DNA of 64,000 nucleotides. Source: Agriotes lineatus. Lineage: Eukaryota > Arthropoda > Insecta > Coleoptera > Elateridae. The notes beneath the pieces are model-generated. The model was not told the DNA's origin, did not search any database, and was given only the letters and a program-made list of their open reading frames with translations. The stretch spans positions 1 to 64,000 of the forward strand of contig CALNHX010005214.1 in assembly GCA_940337035.1 (NCBI GenBank), in the 5' to 3' direction. Numbering within the stretch: position 1 is the first letter of the stretch; each line of letters starts with the position of its first letter. Positions 43,983 through 55,406 of the stretch are shown here, piece by piece. A program made the translations under genes and the position numbers.

Positions 43983-45557
43983 TATATATATATATTCAGA
44001 ATTTTACAGCTCAAGCCGCATTCCTACACCTAACCGCCATCTGTTTCTGTCCTGCGCATCGTCTTCATCCAAATTCCGGTCTCTCATACTATTTCTTATG
44101 TTCTCGTTCCATGATCTTCTTGGACGACCTCTTTTTCTTTTGCCAGGAGGCGCCCACTGATATAGTTTCTTGGGCCACCTTCCATCACCCATACGTAGTA
44201 CATGACCAAACCATTTCAGACCTCTGATTTCAATTCTTGTAACTATATCGTCTTCTGCCTGCATACGTCTCCTAATTTCTTGATTTGTTATTCTTTCTAG
44301 TCTCGATACTCCAGCGCTACGCCTTAACTAGTCCATTTCCACAGAGTTCAGTTTTCTTTTGGTTTCAGCATTCAAAGTCCAAACTTCACAACCATATGAT
44401 AGAACGGATTCAACAAAGACTCTACCGATTCGCTTTTTAGTATTTTTAGAAATGTGTTTGTCCCACCATATCGGATTTAAAGCTCCTAAAATCTTTTTAC
44501 TCTCCTCAATTCTATGTTTAATCTCATACGTAGTCTGTCCATCTTTGGATATTTTTGTACCTAAATAGTTAAAGTCATCAACCTGCGTAATGGTGTAATT
44601 GTCGTCCATCAGGATCTGATATCTAGCGTCTGAGTTAATTACTAGATACTCCGTTTTGTCGAAGTTGACGGACATTCCCCATTCGTTATAACTTTGATTA
44701 AGTCGTCGTAATATAAATTCCAGATTATATGAGTCCTGGGCAATGACCACCTGGTCATCCGCGAAACTAATAGTAAATAAACAGTCTTCTCCGATAGTTA
44801 TGCCCATTCCTCCCACTCTTCTTTTCCACTCCTTTAACACAGCTTCTAAATATAAATTAAATAGGAGTGGGGACAAACTACATCCCTTTCTAAGACCTTT
44901 GGATGTATGAATTACTCTTGACAATTTACCTCCCGCTTTCACATATGCTTCGTTGTCTTGATACAGTTCTTTAATAGTATTAATCCACACCTGGTTTATT
45001 TCACAGTCTTGGAGTACATCAAATAGTTTTTTTCTGGGAATCGAATCGTACGCTTTTTCTAGGTCGATGAATGCTAGATGTGTTTCCTCTCCTCGACTTA
45101 TCCTTTTTTCGATTAGCTGGCGTATTATAAACAGATTGTCTATACATGATCGGTCATGGATAAATCCACTTTGATCTTCACTTATGCTATGTCTAGTCAT
45201 TTTTTCTACTTGTTCTTTCACAATTTTGCCAAAGAGTCTGCACATAGTACAATTAATACTAAGGCCTCTATAATTTTTTGGATTGTTTCTTTTACCTTTC
45301 TTATACAGTGAGATGATGTGGGAGATCTTCCATTGTTTGGGAATTGGACATTTTTTTATGCACATATTTACAAGCCTTGTAATACGTAGTAGCAATTTGT
45401 TACCTCCATTTTTAATTAACTCTGATGTGATCGCTCCTGGACCAGATGATCGTCCATTTTTCATTGACTTAATTGCTTTGTTGACTTATTCAATGGTTAC
45501 GGTAACTGGTAACTCATTAATTTGATTTTGGTTGTTTTCGATCATATATATATATAA
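43983..45557 (-). mobile_element. RTE-like LINE, 5'-truncated, with 13-bp TSD
   Basis: It is flanked by the exact duplication TTCTATTGTTCTA (43970-43982 and 45558-45570). The 3' end (low coordinates) finishes in a (TA)n tract next to TTCAG, and the 5' boundary also abuts a (TA)n run. Only the RT half and C-terminus of the coding region are present, so it truncated during target-primed insertion. The nonsense codons are probably later decay. Confidence 0.9.
44004..45545 (-). pseudogene. LINE reverse transcriptase, nearly continuous frame
   Basis: On the minus strand, after a TAA near 45488, the frame gives MKNGRSSGPGAIT, WKISHIISLYKKGKRNNPKN, YRGLSINCTMCRLFGKI and SGFIHDRSCIDNLF. LAFIDLEKAYDSIPR (first Asp), GLRKGCSLSPLLFNLYLEAV and SFADDQVVIAQD (catalytic FADD) follow. 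The thumb reads DFNYLGTKISKDG and ends NSVEMD, a TAG (44328-44330), then LRRSAGVSRLERITNQEIRR, GLKWFGHVLRMGDGRWPKKL and GRPRRSWNENIRNSMRDRNL to a stop at 44004. One amber codon in an otherwise open 480-codon frame makes this a young copy. It reverse-transcribes LINE RNA at nicked targets. Confidence 0.88.
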
Positions 45558-45570
45558 TTCTATTGTTCTA

Positions 45571-46369
45571 CAATCTATAAAAACGTCTTGAGTTAATTGA
45601 ATATAAGAAGGAAGGATTCCATTTTAGCAATAGCAGTTGATTCCAAATTCTTTGGTATAGCACGTAATCGTTGCCTCTTTGTGTCTCTTATAAATGTATC
45701 CTGTATCTATTGGTTTTCATTTTCATCAAGAATTAAGCCTGAGGTACGTGCAAACTATTACTTTTATCTATTTCTTAGTAAAAGCAAACATAGACTACAT
45801 TTTATTCTTTAAATGTACTCGCCCTGTATATATTTGACTGAAATGTTCTTGGTTTTCTGGCAGATAGACATTTAATCCACATGCAAAACATCGTCTTTCT
45901 CCGACAAATATTTTTTGAGTTACACCGGTAACAGGCAGACAGCCAGCCAGACACACAGACAGACGGAATTGGGAAAACATCATTTTCGTCATCTAGGGAC
46001 CCTGCGAAAAGTCAGGATCTGAAGAAATTTCGGAGGGTGATTTTTTCGCGATTACAATACTTTGTCTTTTAGACGAGGGAAGTAAAAATATGTTTAGAAC
46101 ATTTTAATCGTTCCTGATCGATTTATTATTGGTGAAATACCTATTTAGCTTATTTTAATTAGTACTACACGCTATAGAAGTTTGGAGCCGCATTTTAAAA
46201 ATGCACAGTATAATTAAATGTATTTGAAGTATGTACCTCATTAAATTAATAATAAACACTAGACCGGTTCCCACAGCTTGGCTGACCTTGTAAGAAGGCT
46301 AAGAAGATTGTATCAATAGCCATTGAATTTTATGTAGTTGCCTCTCGCTGAAACATTTGTGCTTTAAAG
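45571..46369. other. Upstream region of the JHBP-like gene
   Basis: 45930-45965 has a GGCAGACAGCCAGCCAGACA-type CAGA-rich microsatellite. 46000-46085 (CTGCGAAAAGTCAGGATCTG, AAATTTCGGAGGG) looks like element DNA. No TATA box is convincing within 100 bases of the ATG; TTGTATCAATAG (about 46310) is a weak initiator-like site. No gene was seen. Confidence 0.35.
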
Positions 46370-46448
46370 ATGAGAAAAATACAAAAGATATTACTGCTTA
46401 CTCTAGTTTTCTATATAGCTGTTGAATGTGTTTTTTCTAAAAGCATAC
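46370..46448 (+). CDS. JHBP-like gene, exon 1 (signal peptide)
   Basis: The ATG at 46370 opens 26 codons and one base, ending at donor GTAAGT (46449). It encodes a positively charged start, a hydrophobic core ILLLTLVFYIAV, then CVFSKSI. It is too short to stand out as a frame. The phase and the signal peptide are what support it. Confidence 0.8.
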
Positions 46449-49400
46449 GTAAGTAACCTCTTAAATAATTTATCATTGTAGCTATATCCACCATGTGTAA
46501 CTATAGAATGACTACCAATTACAAAAAGTTTAGCAATGATAACTTAGATTGTCTTCTGTTTTATAGTGGTTGTCACTGTTTCATTTAACGCAAACCGGTA
46601 TTGTATAATACTTTATAATAATTAGTTATAAACCGTGATACTCTAAATATGACAGTTCCAATTACGTAAATAAAACAAAAGTACAGCCTGGCTAAATTTG
46701 CTCTATATTGAATTCTAGGACCAGAATTTTCGATAATTCGTTCTTAAAGTCAAACAAAATAATATTTACGCAGCTCTGTAGTTTTGAGACTATTTACAAT
46801 TAAATTATTGGCACTTCTTTTTAGCATTACATTATAGGTAACATAAAATATAGGAATTTATAAAGATACAGAAATATAACCATTAAATTACTTGTTCAAA
46901 TTGTCAACAATTTAGTTCCAGACAATTATCTACATTTTATGAAGAGTTTGTGTATTATTTCCTTAACTGCTATTTACATACATGTAGACAAACGTGACAA
47001 AGCCACAACCAAAGTTACCTTAGAGAAAATTTATATTTATATGTAAAAGCAAATAAAGCATCCATTATATAATTTTATTGATCATGCAGTTAGAATAGTT
47101 AGACGAAACCAGTGTCGCCGCTTAAATATTCCAAGGCCTATTCGGTTATATCATTTTTGGTTTATAAATACTTGTTTGGTAAGCCAATAAAAAGAATACG
47201 TTCACGAAATCGTATGAAAAATCCAGACAATCTGGGATTAGAAATATTTAGGTATTTAATTAATGTCGTGTTAATACACAAGTAGCACTTAGGAAGACGT
47301 ATATTTTTTTCTAAAAGCACTGGTTGTTATACCTTTGCGAGTCGAGTATTAGCAGCTATTGAAGTAGCTGCAGGTAAAATATGTTATGTCACTGATGTTA
47401 AGAGTTTTTGCAGATTATTATTGTTTTGAAAAGTTGAAGGTTAGAAAATTTAATATTTGTATACTACTTTACCAAAATGCGAAAATGCGTTGTTTTGCAT
47501 AGGCGCTTTGTGCATATTCGTAGTGGAATTCTAGCAATTGCAATTGGAAATATAATGTGAATATAATACTATTTGACCACGTACAGCCTATGAAATACTT
47601 GTTATTGTGTAATTTTCCTATTATAAGGATCATCGGCGTCTCTGACAGGTTGTTGCATAAACGCTGCTTTATCGCCTCGAATGCATTTTTCAGAAAGCTT
47701 TTATCTTGATGCACCAGCTAATTGACCTTCTTCAACAATGTATTCGTAGATATCTATCGTTAACTTAGAAATGTTTGTCGTATATTAAATTTTCATGTTT
47801 TCCGTAGTTTCTGTATTTGAACACCGACTTGTAGAAAAACCTTCTACATATGGTTCACTCTCATCAGCGACCATCTCATTACAGACCCAAGATCTTCATC
47901 GTATTAACGTGGTTACGTGAGATGGACTAGATACGGAATACAAAATTGACATTTTACTTTTAATTTATCTATAGTTTACATTTAGAAGCATTTACACATC
48001 AAAATGACAAAACAGTTCCTATGAACACATCAGTTGCTATATTTTTGTGGTCATTGTGACAATTCAAATTGTTAAGTAAATATAAACAGCTAGTGAATCA
48101 CCTGAGCTACCCTTCGCTTCGCTAATTACAGGATTTAATTAAATTACATATAATTTAATATTACTTTACTTTTTTGTACTTTTTTTGAAAATAAAAACCG
48201 GTCTACGATCTAAGTCTAAAAATTTGCAAAATTTTAAGTTATCATACAATTTAATCGGTCCAGTTCCTTCGGAGGAGATAGCGAACAAAGATACAAACAT
48301 ACAAAGAAAGAGACCACCGATTTTATGGTATAGATGCAATAAATGGTTTATTGATGAACAAGATACGTTTTAAGTTGCCAGAGGAAGCCAACAAAGTAGC
48401 CTACCTCTTTTTTCTTACATCTTTCATATAGAGGTATCATTACCCATTCGACGATTCGTTTAATTTAATTTTATTATGTTTCAGCTTCGTTTGTTCATTT
48501 ATGCAGAAGACATAGCCCGGATTTCTCTAAATGTTTCAACAATACATTATACGAAATACTACCTTATATGGAAAAAGGTATACCAGAGATGAATATAGTT
48601 GCAATAGAACCACTTAGAGTTAACTCTTTAAATGTTGACACCGGCGAAGGAACATCCGTAAGACTAGCGATACATATTTCAAATGGAACAATATATGGAT
48701 TCAAAGATTTGAAAATAACAGCGTTGGAAGGAAATGTCGATGCCGTTAGATTTTCGGCCTCTATTACAGTGCCATCTTTCTGGTTGCAAGGAGACTATAA
48801 AACGGATGGAAGAATTCTATTACTTGACATAAACAGTATGGGACGTGTTTATGTGAATGCTAGTAAGTGACTTTGTCATACCTATACGGCATAATTTAAC
48901 CTGTTTTACGCTTAAATTTCACTGTGTATTGATCTATTGTTCTATCGATAGCTTATCAAGACTATTATCGATTTTATATTTTATATCTTACTTTGGCATT
49001 TTTCTTCACCATTAGGGACATATTTATTTACTATTATTTGAAAGCTGTGAAAACGATGGTACACTTGTTTAACCTTCAGGGGATACATAAAAAACAAATT
49101 ATATTAAACAACAGATTTGCACTGACGCTAAATAATGTTTAGTACTTATAACTGAATATTTAAAGCGAACATGGTCATTTATATGCAAATTTAAGTGAAT
49201 TATTTACATGTCATTTATTTGTCAGAATACCTTCACCGCTCTGCCGGTAGAAAAGTTTTTCTCTTCGATGACGCTGCAACCGGCGTATGTAGCAGCAAAG
49301 AGTACTATATTTATATATAAATATAGTACTCTTTGGTAGAAGGTAGACAGACACTCTGTGAGTTACTTTTGCTTGGGTAATCGGTTGTTAATTATATACA

Positions 49401-52400
49401 TACTTGTAGAGCGCATATTATCAACTATTTTATGTTGATATGAAAAGGTGAATCTCCTAAACAGTAAGAGATAAGGAGTCGATTAAATAACGTAAAATAT
49501 GTTTTTATTTTATTTATATTATAAACTAAGAAATTGCAATTTTCAGTTCTGATTTCTTGAGAATTCAGTTATTATTAATGATAGCGCAAACCAGTGTCAA
49601 AAATATTAAAGCACATTTTTACTCTAAAAGTAAGAGTAAGGCTATTTAAAGTAACAAAGTATTAACATTAGTGTCGCTTTTTTAAATGGAAGTTAAGAGG
49701 TGGAAGGAAAGCAGCATAAATAATACGGCTAAATCTTTAACTCAAATTAAGAAGATTAAGCAAAAATATACCTTAGTACAAGATCGCACCCTGATGACTT
49801 ACAGATCCGAAAAGGTCAAGACGAAAATAGCTATGCTAAGTTTTATACGTGTCGTTGTCTCTATTCTTATACCATCTTCTGTTCTATATCGATTTTAATA
49901 TCTCATCCGTCATCCATGCTTTCTTCATGCTATTGATTTTTGGTATTTCTAATATTTCTTTACTTTCCCATTTATTATTTCAGTCTCCATCCGAGTATAG
50001 GTACTTCCATCTTATTTAGTTCCTTATTAATTTTTATTATTTGTTGATCTTTTTTTGTCTGGTTTCTAAATTGAGATATTCCTAATTGTTTTTGGTTCTG
50101 CTGCGGTGTTAGTTTTTTTAATCGTACTTGGAATTCTATTATCACTGGATTACGGTCAGTTTCTGCGTCTGCTCCCAGGTATGCGTTGGCTGATATGATG
50201 GAATTGCGATATCGTTTATTTATTAGCACGCAGTCTATTTGGTTTTTAACGATGTTGTTATCATTATCTTTTGGTGACTTTTATGTATAAAGTCTTCTTT
50301 CAGATAGTTTAAAGAGCGTATTTGATATGGCCATATACTGTTCTTGACGGAATTGTTCCAATCTATCTCTCTTTCCATTTCTTATTCCTACTCCATAATT
50401 ACTTATACCTTCCACTTTTTCTTTTCTTATTTCCGAATTAAAACCTCCTATGATAATCGTTATATCTGTATTTTTTATGATATTTAGGCCTTGTTGAATA
50501 TCGTTATAAAACTGTTCTACTTGTTCGTCAGTTCAATCTGCCGTAGGGGAATATTATTCCTGTAGTATGTTCAATATTCCTTGGACTGCTTGTGTTATTA
50601 TTATGGTTTCTCTATTTGATATAGGTATGAAACTAATTACAGACGCAGCTTTTGTCAACTAGTATCACTACTTCATTCCAATGTTGTGGGTCGTTGTTAC
50701 CTGAGTAGTATATGATTGCTTGATTAATTCGCATTTCTTCTGAATTTGGACTTTTGGTTTTACTCAGTTCCATTATGTTTAAGGCGCTCTATTTTTTGAA
50801 AAACAATGAGAATTTAGCCTACGCGTACCTATGTTCATCTCTTTCTTCCTCTTTTTAGCTTTATACAAAACGCGCCACACCCCCTGGAGATTCCAACGCG
50901 AAGCTAGAAACTCCGGAATGTTTTGCTTTGAATTCACCCATATTAATTCCCCTAGGGATATCCATCAGGATCTTTAATGCAGTGGTTTCCTGATGCTTTC
51001 TGAACTCCCATGGTGTTGACCTCTTTGGTTTCCCCGCCTTTAGAGGCAAATTCTCCCGGCAAAGGGCAGGAGAGTGTCCTCAATCTCCATCTGCTCTTCC
51101 ATCCCCAATGAAAAGGCTGTTGGCACTATAGAGAAGCATCGTTTATATCGACTATCATTCGGCAGGTTGATTGCAGGAATTCCAATCCCTGGGCGGTTGG
51201 TTTGCCATGTCCCTACGCCAGGTCCTCGATAATACGTCAACTGTGAGCCGGGAATAACAGCAACGTGGAGCTGCGCGCTTGCATGGGATGTTAGAACCCT
51301 ACTGACGAGCGACAGGGTGCACTAGACTAAATTCGACTACGGTGGCCTTAGGATACGATAAAACTTGACCACGGTGTTCTAAGCTTTATAACAACATAAC
51401 ATATCTTCATTTTAATATCTTTGTAAATACTGATGGGGTCATAATTATACAGTGAATTTATTTTTAGGAGCAATGTGGTCTTGCCGTTTCCATGAGGATT
51501 TGATTGTTATCAATTGGTTGGTAGATATGATATGCTCACACCATGTATAAATGCGTTTATTTTAAAATTTGATATAGAAACGTTACTGAGTAGTTAAAAA
51601 ATCATGTATTCTACAGAAGAGGGAATTTTGTTGATCAAATGGCATAAAGACTTCAGTTTACAGCAAGTGTGGGAGTTATTACGTGTGGGCGTGGCGTACC
51701 TATATTTATAAACCAATAGGTAACAATCAAATCGTCATGGAAATGGCAAGACCACATTGCGTATTAAAATAAATTCACTGTATATAACAGCAATGCGATA
51801 GCATGAACAAGAAAATAGAATGCAATGCTTGAGTAAAAGAGAGATAAACATAGACATACATATTTGAGTAGGCATGACGCTCTTTTTAATTAAGACATAT
51901 GCCAACTAAATATGACTACTAAAATAATTGTTTTGTATGGCTATTTAATTCTTACTCAACCATTCTCTTTATTGTTCATGGAAATGTCGGAACATTATTA
52001 TGAGTGTTATTTTAACATAAAAGTACAAATATTCTGTTTGTGTAGACGTTTAGCCTAATTTATCTTTAAAATACTATTTCTCTACGTACGACGTTTCCGT
52101 TTACACTCTGTATAATTATGGTCCCATCGGTTTAGAAACTGTTTGCTTTTACTTATCTTTATCAAAGGTACTCTAACCCTGAAAATGTTATAAGGTGGAG
52201 TTAACTTTTTTCGAATATTCTGTATATCCTAGTAATATTATTTATTTTCGTATTATTTTCTATCCACGTTGAAACTGTAATACATATTTTATTTGCCTAG
52301 TTATCTTAAATTTCATGCACTAATCTTTCCTAACAAATGAAATCCTATTATTATTAAATCTTTTTTAAACAACAACTAATGTTTTATGAATAATCTGCCT

Positions 52401-52731
52401 AATAACCCTGTTTCTGTTTACAGCCGACGTTGACATGGAAGTAGAATGGTACGGAGAACATTACACCTATAAAAAACAGCAACATCTCCGTTTCACCAAA
52501 ATTGAATACAAAAAACTAGAATTCCACAACATTGTATTGTCATTAGAGGACTCCAACAAAGAAAGACAGCCTTTTATAGATACCATCAATAAAGCAATTA
52601 ATGATAACATAGATACACTATGGAGTGAACTAGAACTGTTGATTAAAGACACTTTGGGAGAAATTTCTTTGGAGACATTCAACAGGGTATATAGAACTTT
52701 TGCGAATAATGAATTGTTTCCTGTGGATTAA
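46370..52731 (+). CDS. Juvenile-hormone-binding/takeout-like secreted protein, three exons
   Basis: Exons 46370-46448, 48485-48862 and 52424-52731 join in phase 1 at both GT-AG introns to give 254 codons, the usual length of JHBP-domain proteins. The start MRKIQKILLLTLVFYIAVEC is a clear signal peptide. The mature N-terminus has two cysteines (LCRR...FSKC) at the spacing of the family's conserved disulphide. Then come the motif GIPEMNIVAIEPLRV, ISNGTIYGFKDLKI, a GDYKTDGRILLLDI strand and a C-terminal ETFNRVYRTFANNELFP, all family hallmarks. Members bind juvenile hormone or other small lipophilic ligands in haemolymph or tissues and can affect feeding and mating. This is a read-by-eye assignment to the family; the ligand and member are unknown. 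Nothing indicates a pseudogene. Confidence 0.87.
46449..48484 (+). other. JHBP-like gene, intron 1 (2036 bp)
   Basis: GTAAGT donor and TTATGTTTCAG acceptor. It holds the segment at 46900-47400 that has a diverged copy at 43215-43700. A minus frame at 47469-47714 has no recognisable domain. Confidence 0.7.
48485..48862 (+). CDS. JHBP-like gene, exon 2
   Basis: It encodes SFVHLCRRHSPDFSKCFNNT through KGIPEMN, NSLNVDTGEGTSVRLAIHIS and SASITVPSFWLQGDYKTDGR to VYVNA. It contains the conserved disulphide pair and most of the ligand-binding fold's first half. It ends at donor GTAAGT (48863). Confidence 0.87.
49297..49334. repeat. Perfect 38-bp palindrome in intron 2
   Basis: AAAGAGTACTATATTTATA is followed directly by its exact reverse complement with no spacer. 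It would form a cruciform or RNA hairpin. Confidence 0.9.
49690..51300 (-). pseudogene. LINE endonuclease region in intron 2, decayed
   Basis: Minus-strand pieces read RYRNSIISANAYLGADAETD and RNPVIIEFQVRLKK, the endonuclease C-terminus with the terminal D-x-x-P-V-I-I motif. Upstream, NEVVILVDKSCVC and a DYYRRFxFG-like stretch are broken by many frame changes. KKAWMTDEIL follows the endonuclease, as in RTE-like proteins. Above 50861, frames such as KRSTPWEFRKHQETTAL and SPGGVARFV resemble a conserved leader region. It is probably the 5' half of a LINE related to the one at 43983-45557. Antisense to the host gene. Confidence 0.65.
51450..51780. mobile_element. Mariner-type MITE in intron 2
   Basis: CAGTGAATTTATTTTTAGGA and its inverse at the right end form TIRs of about 75 bp, also sharing ATGTGGTCTTGCC and TTTCCATGA. 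TA flanks both sides (51448-51449 and 51781-51782). It has no open frame. Confidence 0.8.
52424..52731 (+). CDS. JHBP-like gene, exon 3 (C-terminal third)
   Basis: Starts after TTTACAG and continues TDVDMEVEWYGEHYTYKK, then LRFTKIEYKKLEFHNIVLSL and the C-terminal helix region DTINKAINDNIDTLWSEL to FANNELFPVD and TAA (52729-52731). Ending in a short acidic/aromatic ELFP tail is typical of the family. Confidence 0.87.
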
Positions 52732-53068
52732 AAGATAATTGATTAAAAACTGAAATTGTTGTCTTATGTCAGTGTTGTTTCATGTAGATTTTAATGTTTT
52801 CTTGAATTGTTCTCATTCACTTAATTGTTCCTTCGACTGTATGTTTAATGTATAATTGTTATCAAACAGGTAAAAAAAATTAATTTTAGGTATTCCAGCA
52901 GTTTAGAGCTTGATATTAAAGTAATGGTTTCTAGATTTAAAAATGATGGTAGAGTTTAGTTTTAATGCTGTTTAGTGCATTTTAATTTAGCTATGTAAAA
53001 TCAATTGTTATATTAATTAAAACGTTTTAAATAACTTATTGGTTATTTTTTAGTCAAGATTTCTGCAA

Positions 53069-53078
53069 AATAAATAAA
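53069..53078 (+). promoter_or_regulatory. Polyadenylation signals of the JHBP-like gene
   Basis: AATAAATAAA contains two overlapping AATAAA hexamers about 340 bases after the stop. It is a plausible 3' end, not proven. Confidence 0.45.
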
Positions 53079-55406
53079 ATAGCTTACGTATCGGGAACAG
53101 TAACTGACGATTTAGGGACTTAGGTAGTTTTGTCGGACTTCATTTCCAACAGCCGAATTCTTACAGTACGCATGCCTAAGCCGGAGTTAAATTCCTGTCT
53201 ATAGACTCTAGTAATTCTGTTTGAACCAAGGTCGAGGCGCACACAGGGCAGCGTATTTGAAAGAATTCGACCATTAGAAATGAGGTCCCACACCACTACC
53301 TGATCCCCCAAATCTTACGACAGTGTGGAAATGACTGAAAAATAATAGTCACAATAAAAACATAATTTTTAATCAATAATTATCCAAAAATCTGTTGACC
53401 ACAGAAACATTTTTCGTATTTTGCTTCACTTTACGCTGCTCTAGCTCATAATCTATTTTACTTAAAGAAAAATATTTCAATCAAAAGTTACTAAAATTGA
53501 CGTCCTTGAAAAACGATAATAGGTATTTTGGTCGTATGGCTAACGGAAACATAGGTATTCCCGAAAAACCGATTTTGCTCGCTATTTTTCTAAGATGGGG
53601 TCACGAACTTTTCATTAGAGCACCGATTTTTAAAAAAGATATAAAAATTAAAACGACTGGACTACATCACAGAAACGTGCAAAAGTTGTCTGATATATCC
53701 ATGTATTTGCTTGACAGGAACGTAACTCAAAAGTTGAGGAACTTTTTACTCTTATATGCTAAATATCGAATTGCAATACTCCCCCTGGACGAGAAAAACC
53801 ATTTTGCAAATAATTATTGTGAAGCGAGAATTAATCTTTGCTTATAGTTCATACCATCAAGTAGCTCAAATCGTAGAGAGTATGAATCTAGCCTTGGCCC
53901 AAAATTAACAATAGACGTAAGTAAAACATAAATCATTGATTCTTCTCTTAATACTGGGCCAAAAAAAGTTTATTTTGTATGTACAATAATATTCAATCTT
54001 CGGGGACTGGTCGGCACGATGATCCGGGGTAGGTCAGTTGTCCTCGAGCTCGCAGTAGGTCGAATGTCTGCAACTTAGAAAAATGTTAGTTTGTTGTCGG
54101 TGGACAAACTCGAAATAATTTGTAATAGTTTATGTCTTACAGGGGAGAATATTACTAGTGGGTTACTTAATAATAACTGAGTGGTGATGCCAGCGGCTCG
54201 GAGGATTACGGACGGCGGAAGACGGTCCCGGAACTCCTTGCAGGTATGACAGGTGATGTGATAATCGCCCCTCGGCGGAGATACGGACGCGCTGTAATTG
54301 CGGTTTCAGCTTGCGGTTTCCTATATAATCCAGTACACTTCGGAATCAGTATATGTACGTAAGTAGGATAGTCGACAGGAATTAACGGTTCGGGTTCTAG
54401 ATTTTTTCTGCCCTGAAGAAACAAAGCCGAGGGCGGTCAGCGGAACTATCGGATCAGCTCTGATGTCAGAGCTATTCAGGAAGGTATGGGAGGAGAGCGA
54501 GGTATAACGCGAGATTTGTTTTTTCTTGGCGAATTTCCTTGTTTATTTGGTTATCGATGCGCTCCAAAGTTTAATGTTGCTTAGAAAATAATTTCTTTCA
54601 GGGCAAACGTTACAGAATTATACCTGTAAATCATTCTTCAGTAGAGTAGTTTTTAATACATTTTCAAAAATAAGTGTTTGTATTAAAATAGGGTTTGCAG
54701 GCTTCCACTGAGACCTTTTTTAAAAAATCCTTAGTTTAATATATACAACATATTCAAAATTTTCGATAAATTACACATGCATTGAAAATAGATTTAACTT
54801 ATCTGAATGCAGTGCAAATAATAAAATAAAATAATCATGTTATGGTAATAGTATGAGTTACTAGCTATTATATATTACTTCTTTATAGTTTACACAATGT
54901 CTCCAGATTGATTGCTTTGATCACTGCTGATCAAATATTTCGAATTCTTATATATCTTTGGTATTCTTTTGTTTTACATTTAACGCTGCGACCAGTTTGG
55001 TAAGACGTTTTTAAGTCATATTCTTGCTTGTATATTTCTGTACTACATGTTTGAGGTATTCAGCTGGAAATAATTGCTGGATCCTCCACTAGTAAATACT
55101 TGGACTCTGATCTTTCTTTTAAAGAATGAGTTGCCTTTCTTCTAAAATGACTTTACAGCGAAATCACGATGTTCACTGAATCACTTTTTCATTTTTACTG
55201 CATCCATGGTGAAGAAACATCGGATAATAACACACCCCACTCCTAAAACAGATTATAACATTTGAATTTTAAAATTTTCTGTACCTCTGGGGGACTCGTA
55301 TTAATAAAATAAGCAGTCATCGTAAATAAGTTAACCGTCAGATTGTTATATTTGTTATATTTGTTATACTTATTGAATTTAATCACAAATCTGCAGAGAA
55401 GATAAA
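53079..55406. other. Non-coding region with a GC-richer island
   Basis: 54000-54500 is GC-richer (CGGCTCGGAGGATTACGG, GGCGGAAGACGGTCCCGG) and ends near CAAACGTTACAG (about 54603), which resembles the LTR end of the element at 1243-6337. No matching left end was found. Open frames at 53120-53311 (minus) and 53497-53847 (+) have no recognised domain. Confidence 0.4.

Larger units (their letters stand above)
48863..52423 (+). other. JHBP-like gene, intron 2 (3561 bp) with element insertions
   Basis: GTAAGT donor and TTTACAG acceptor. It contains a perfect palindrome (49297-49334), a LINE piece in reverse (about 49690-51300) and a TA-flanked MITE (51450-51780). The intron is much longer than the exons because of these. 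Confidence 0.75.

Noticed and set aside
53497..53847. 116-codon + strand open frame after the JHBP-like gene
   Set aside because: No domain or homology recognised and no splice or codon evidence. It could be real, but I cannot support it.
54595..54610. CAAACGTTACAG as a solo-LTR end of the 1243-6337 family
   Set aside because: Only about 10 bases match. No TGTAAC start or 65-bp repeats lie nearby.
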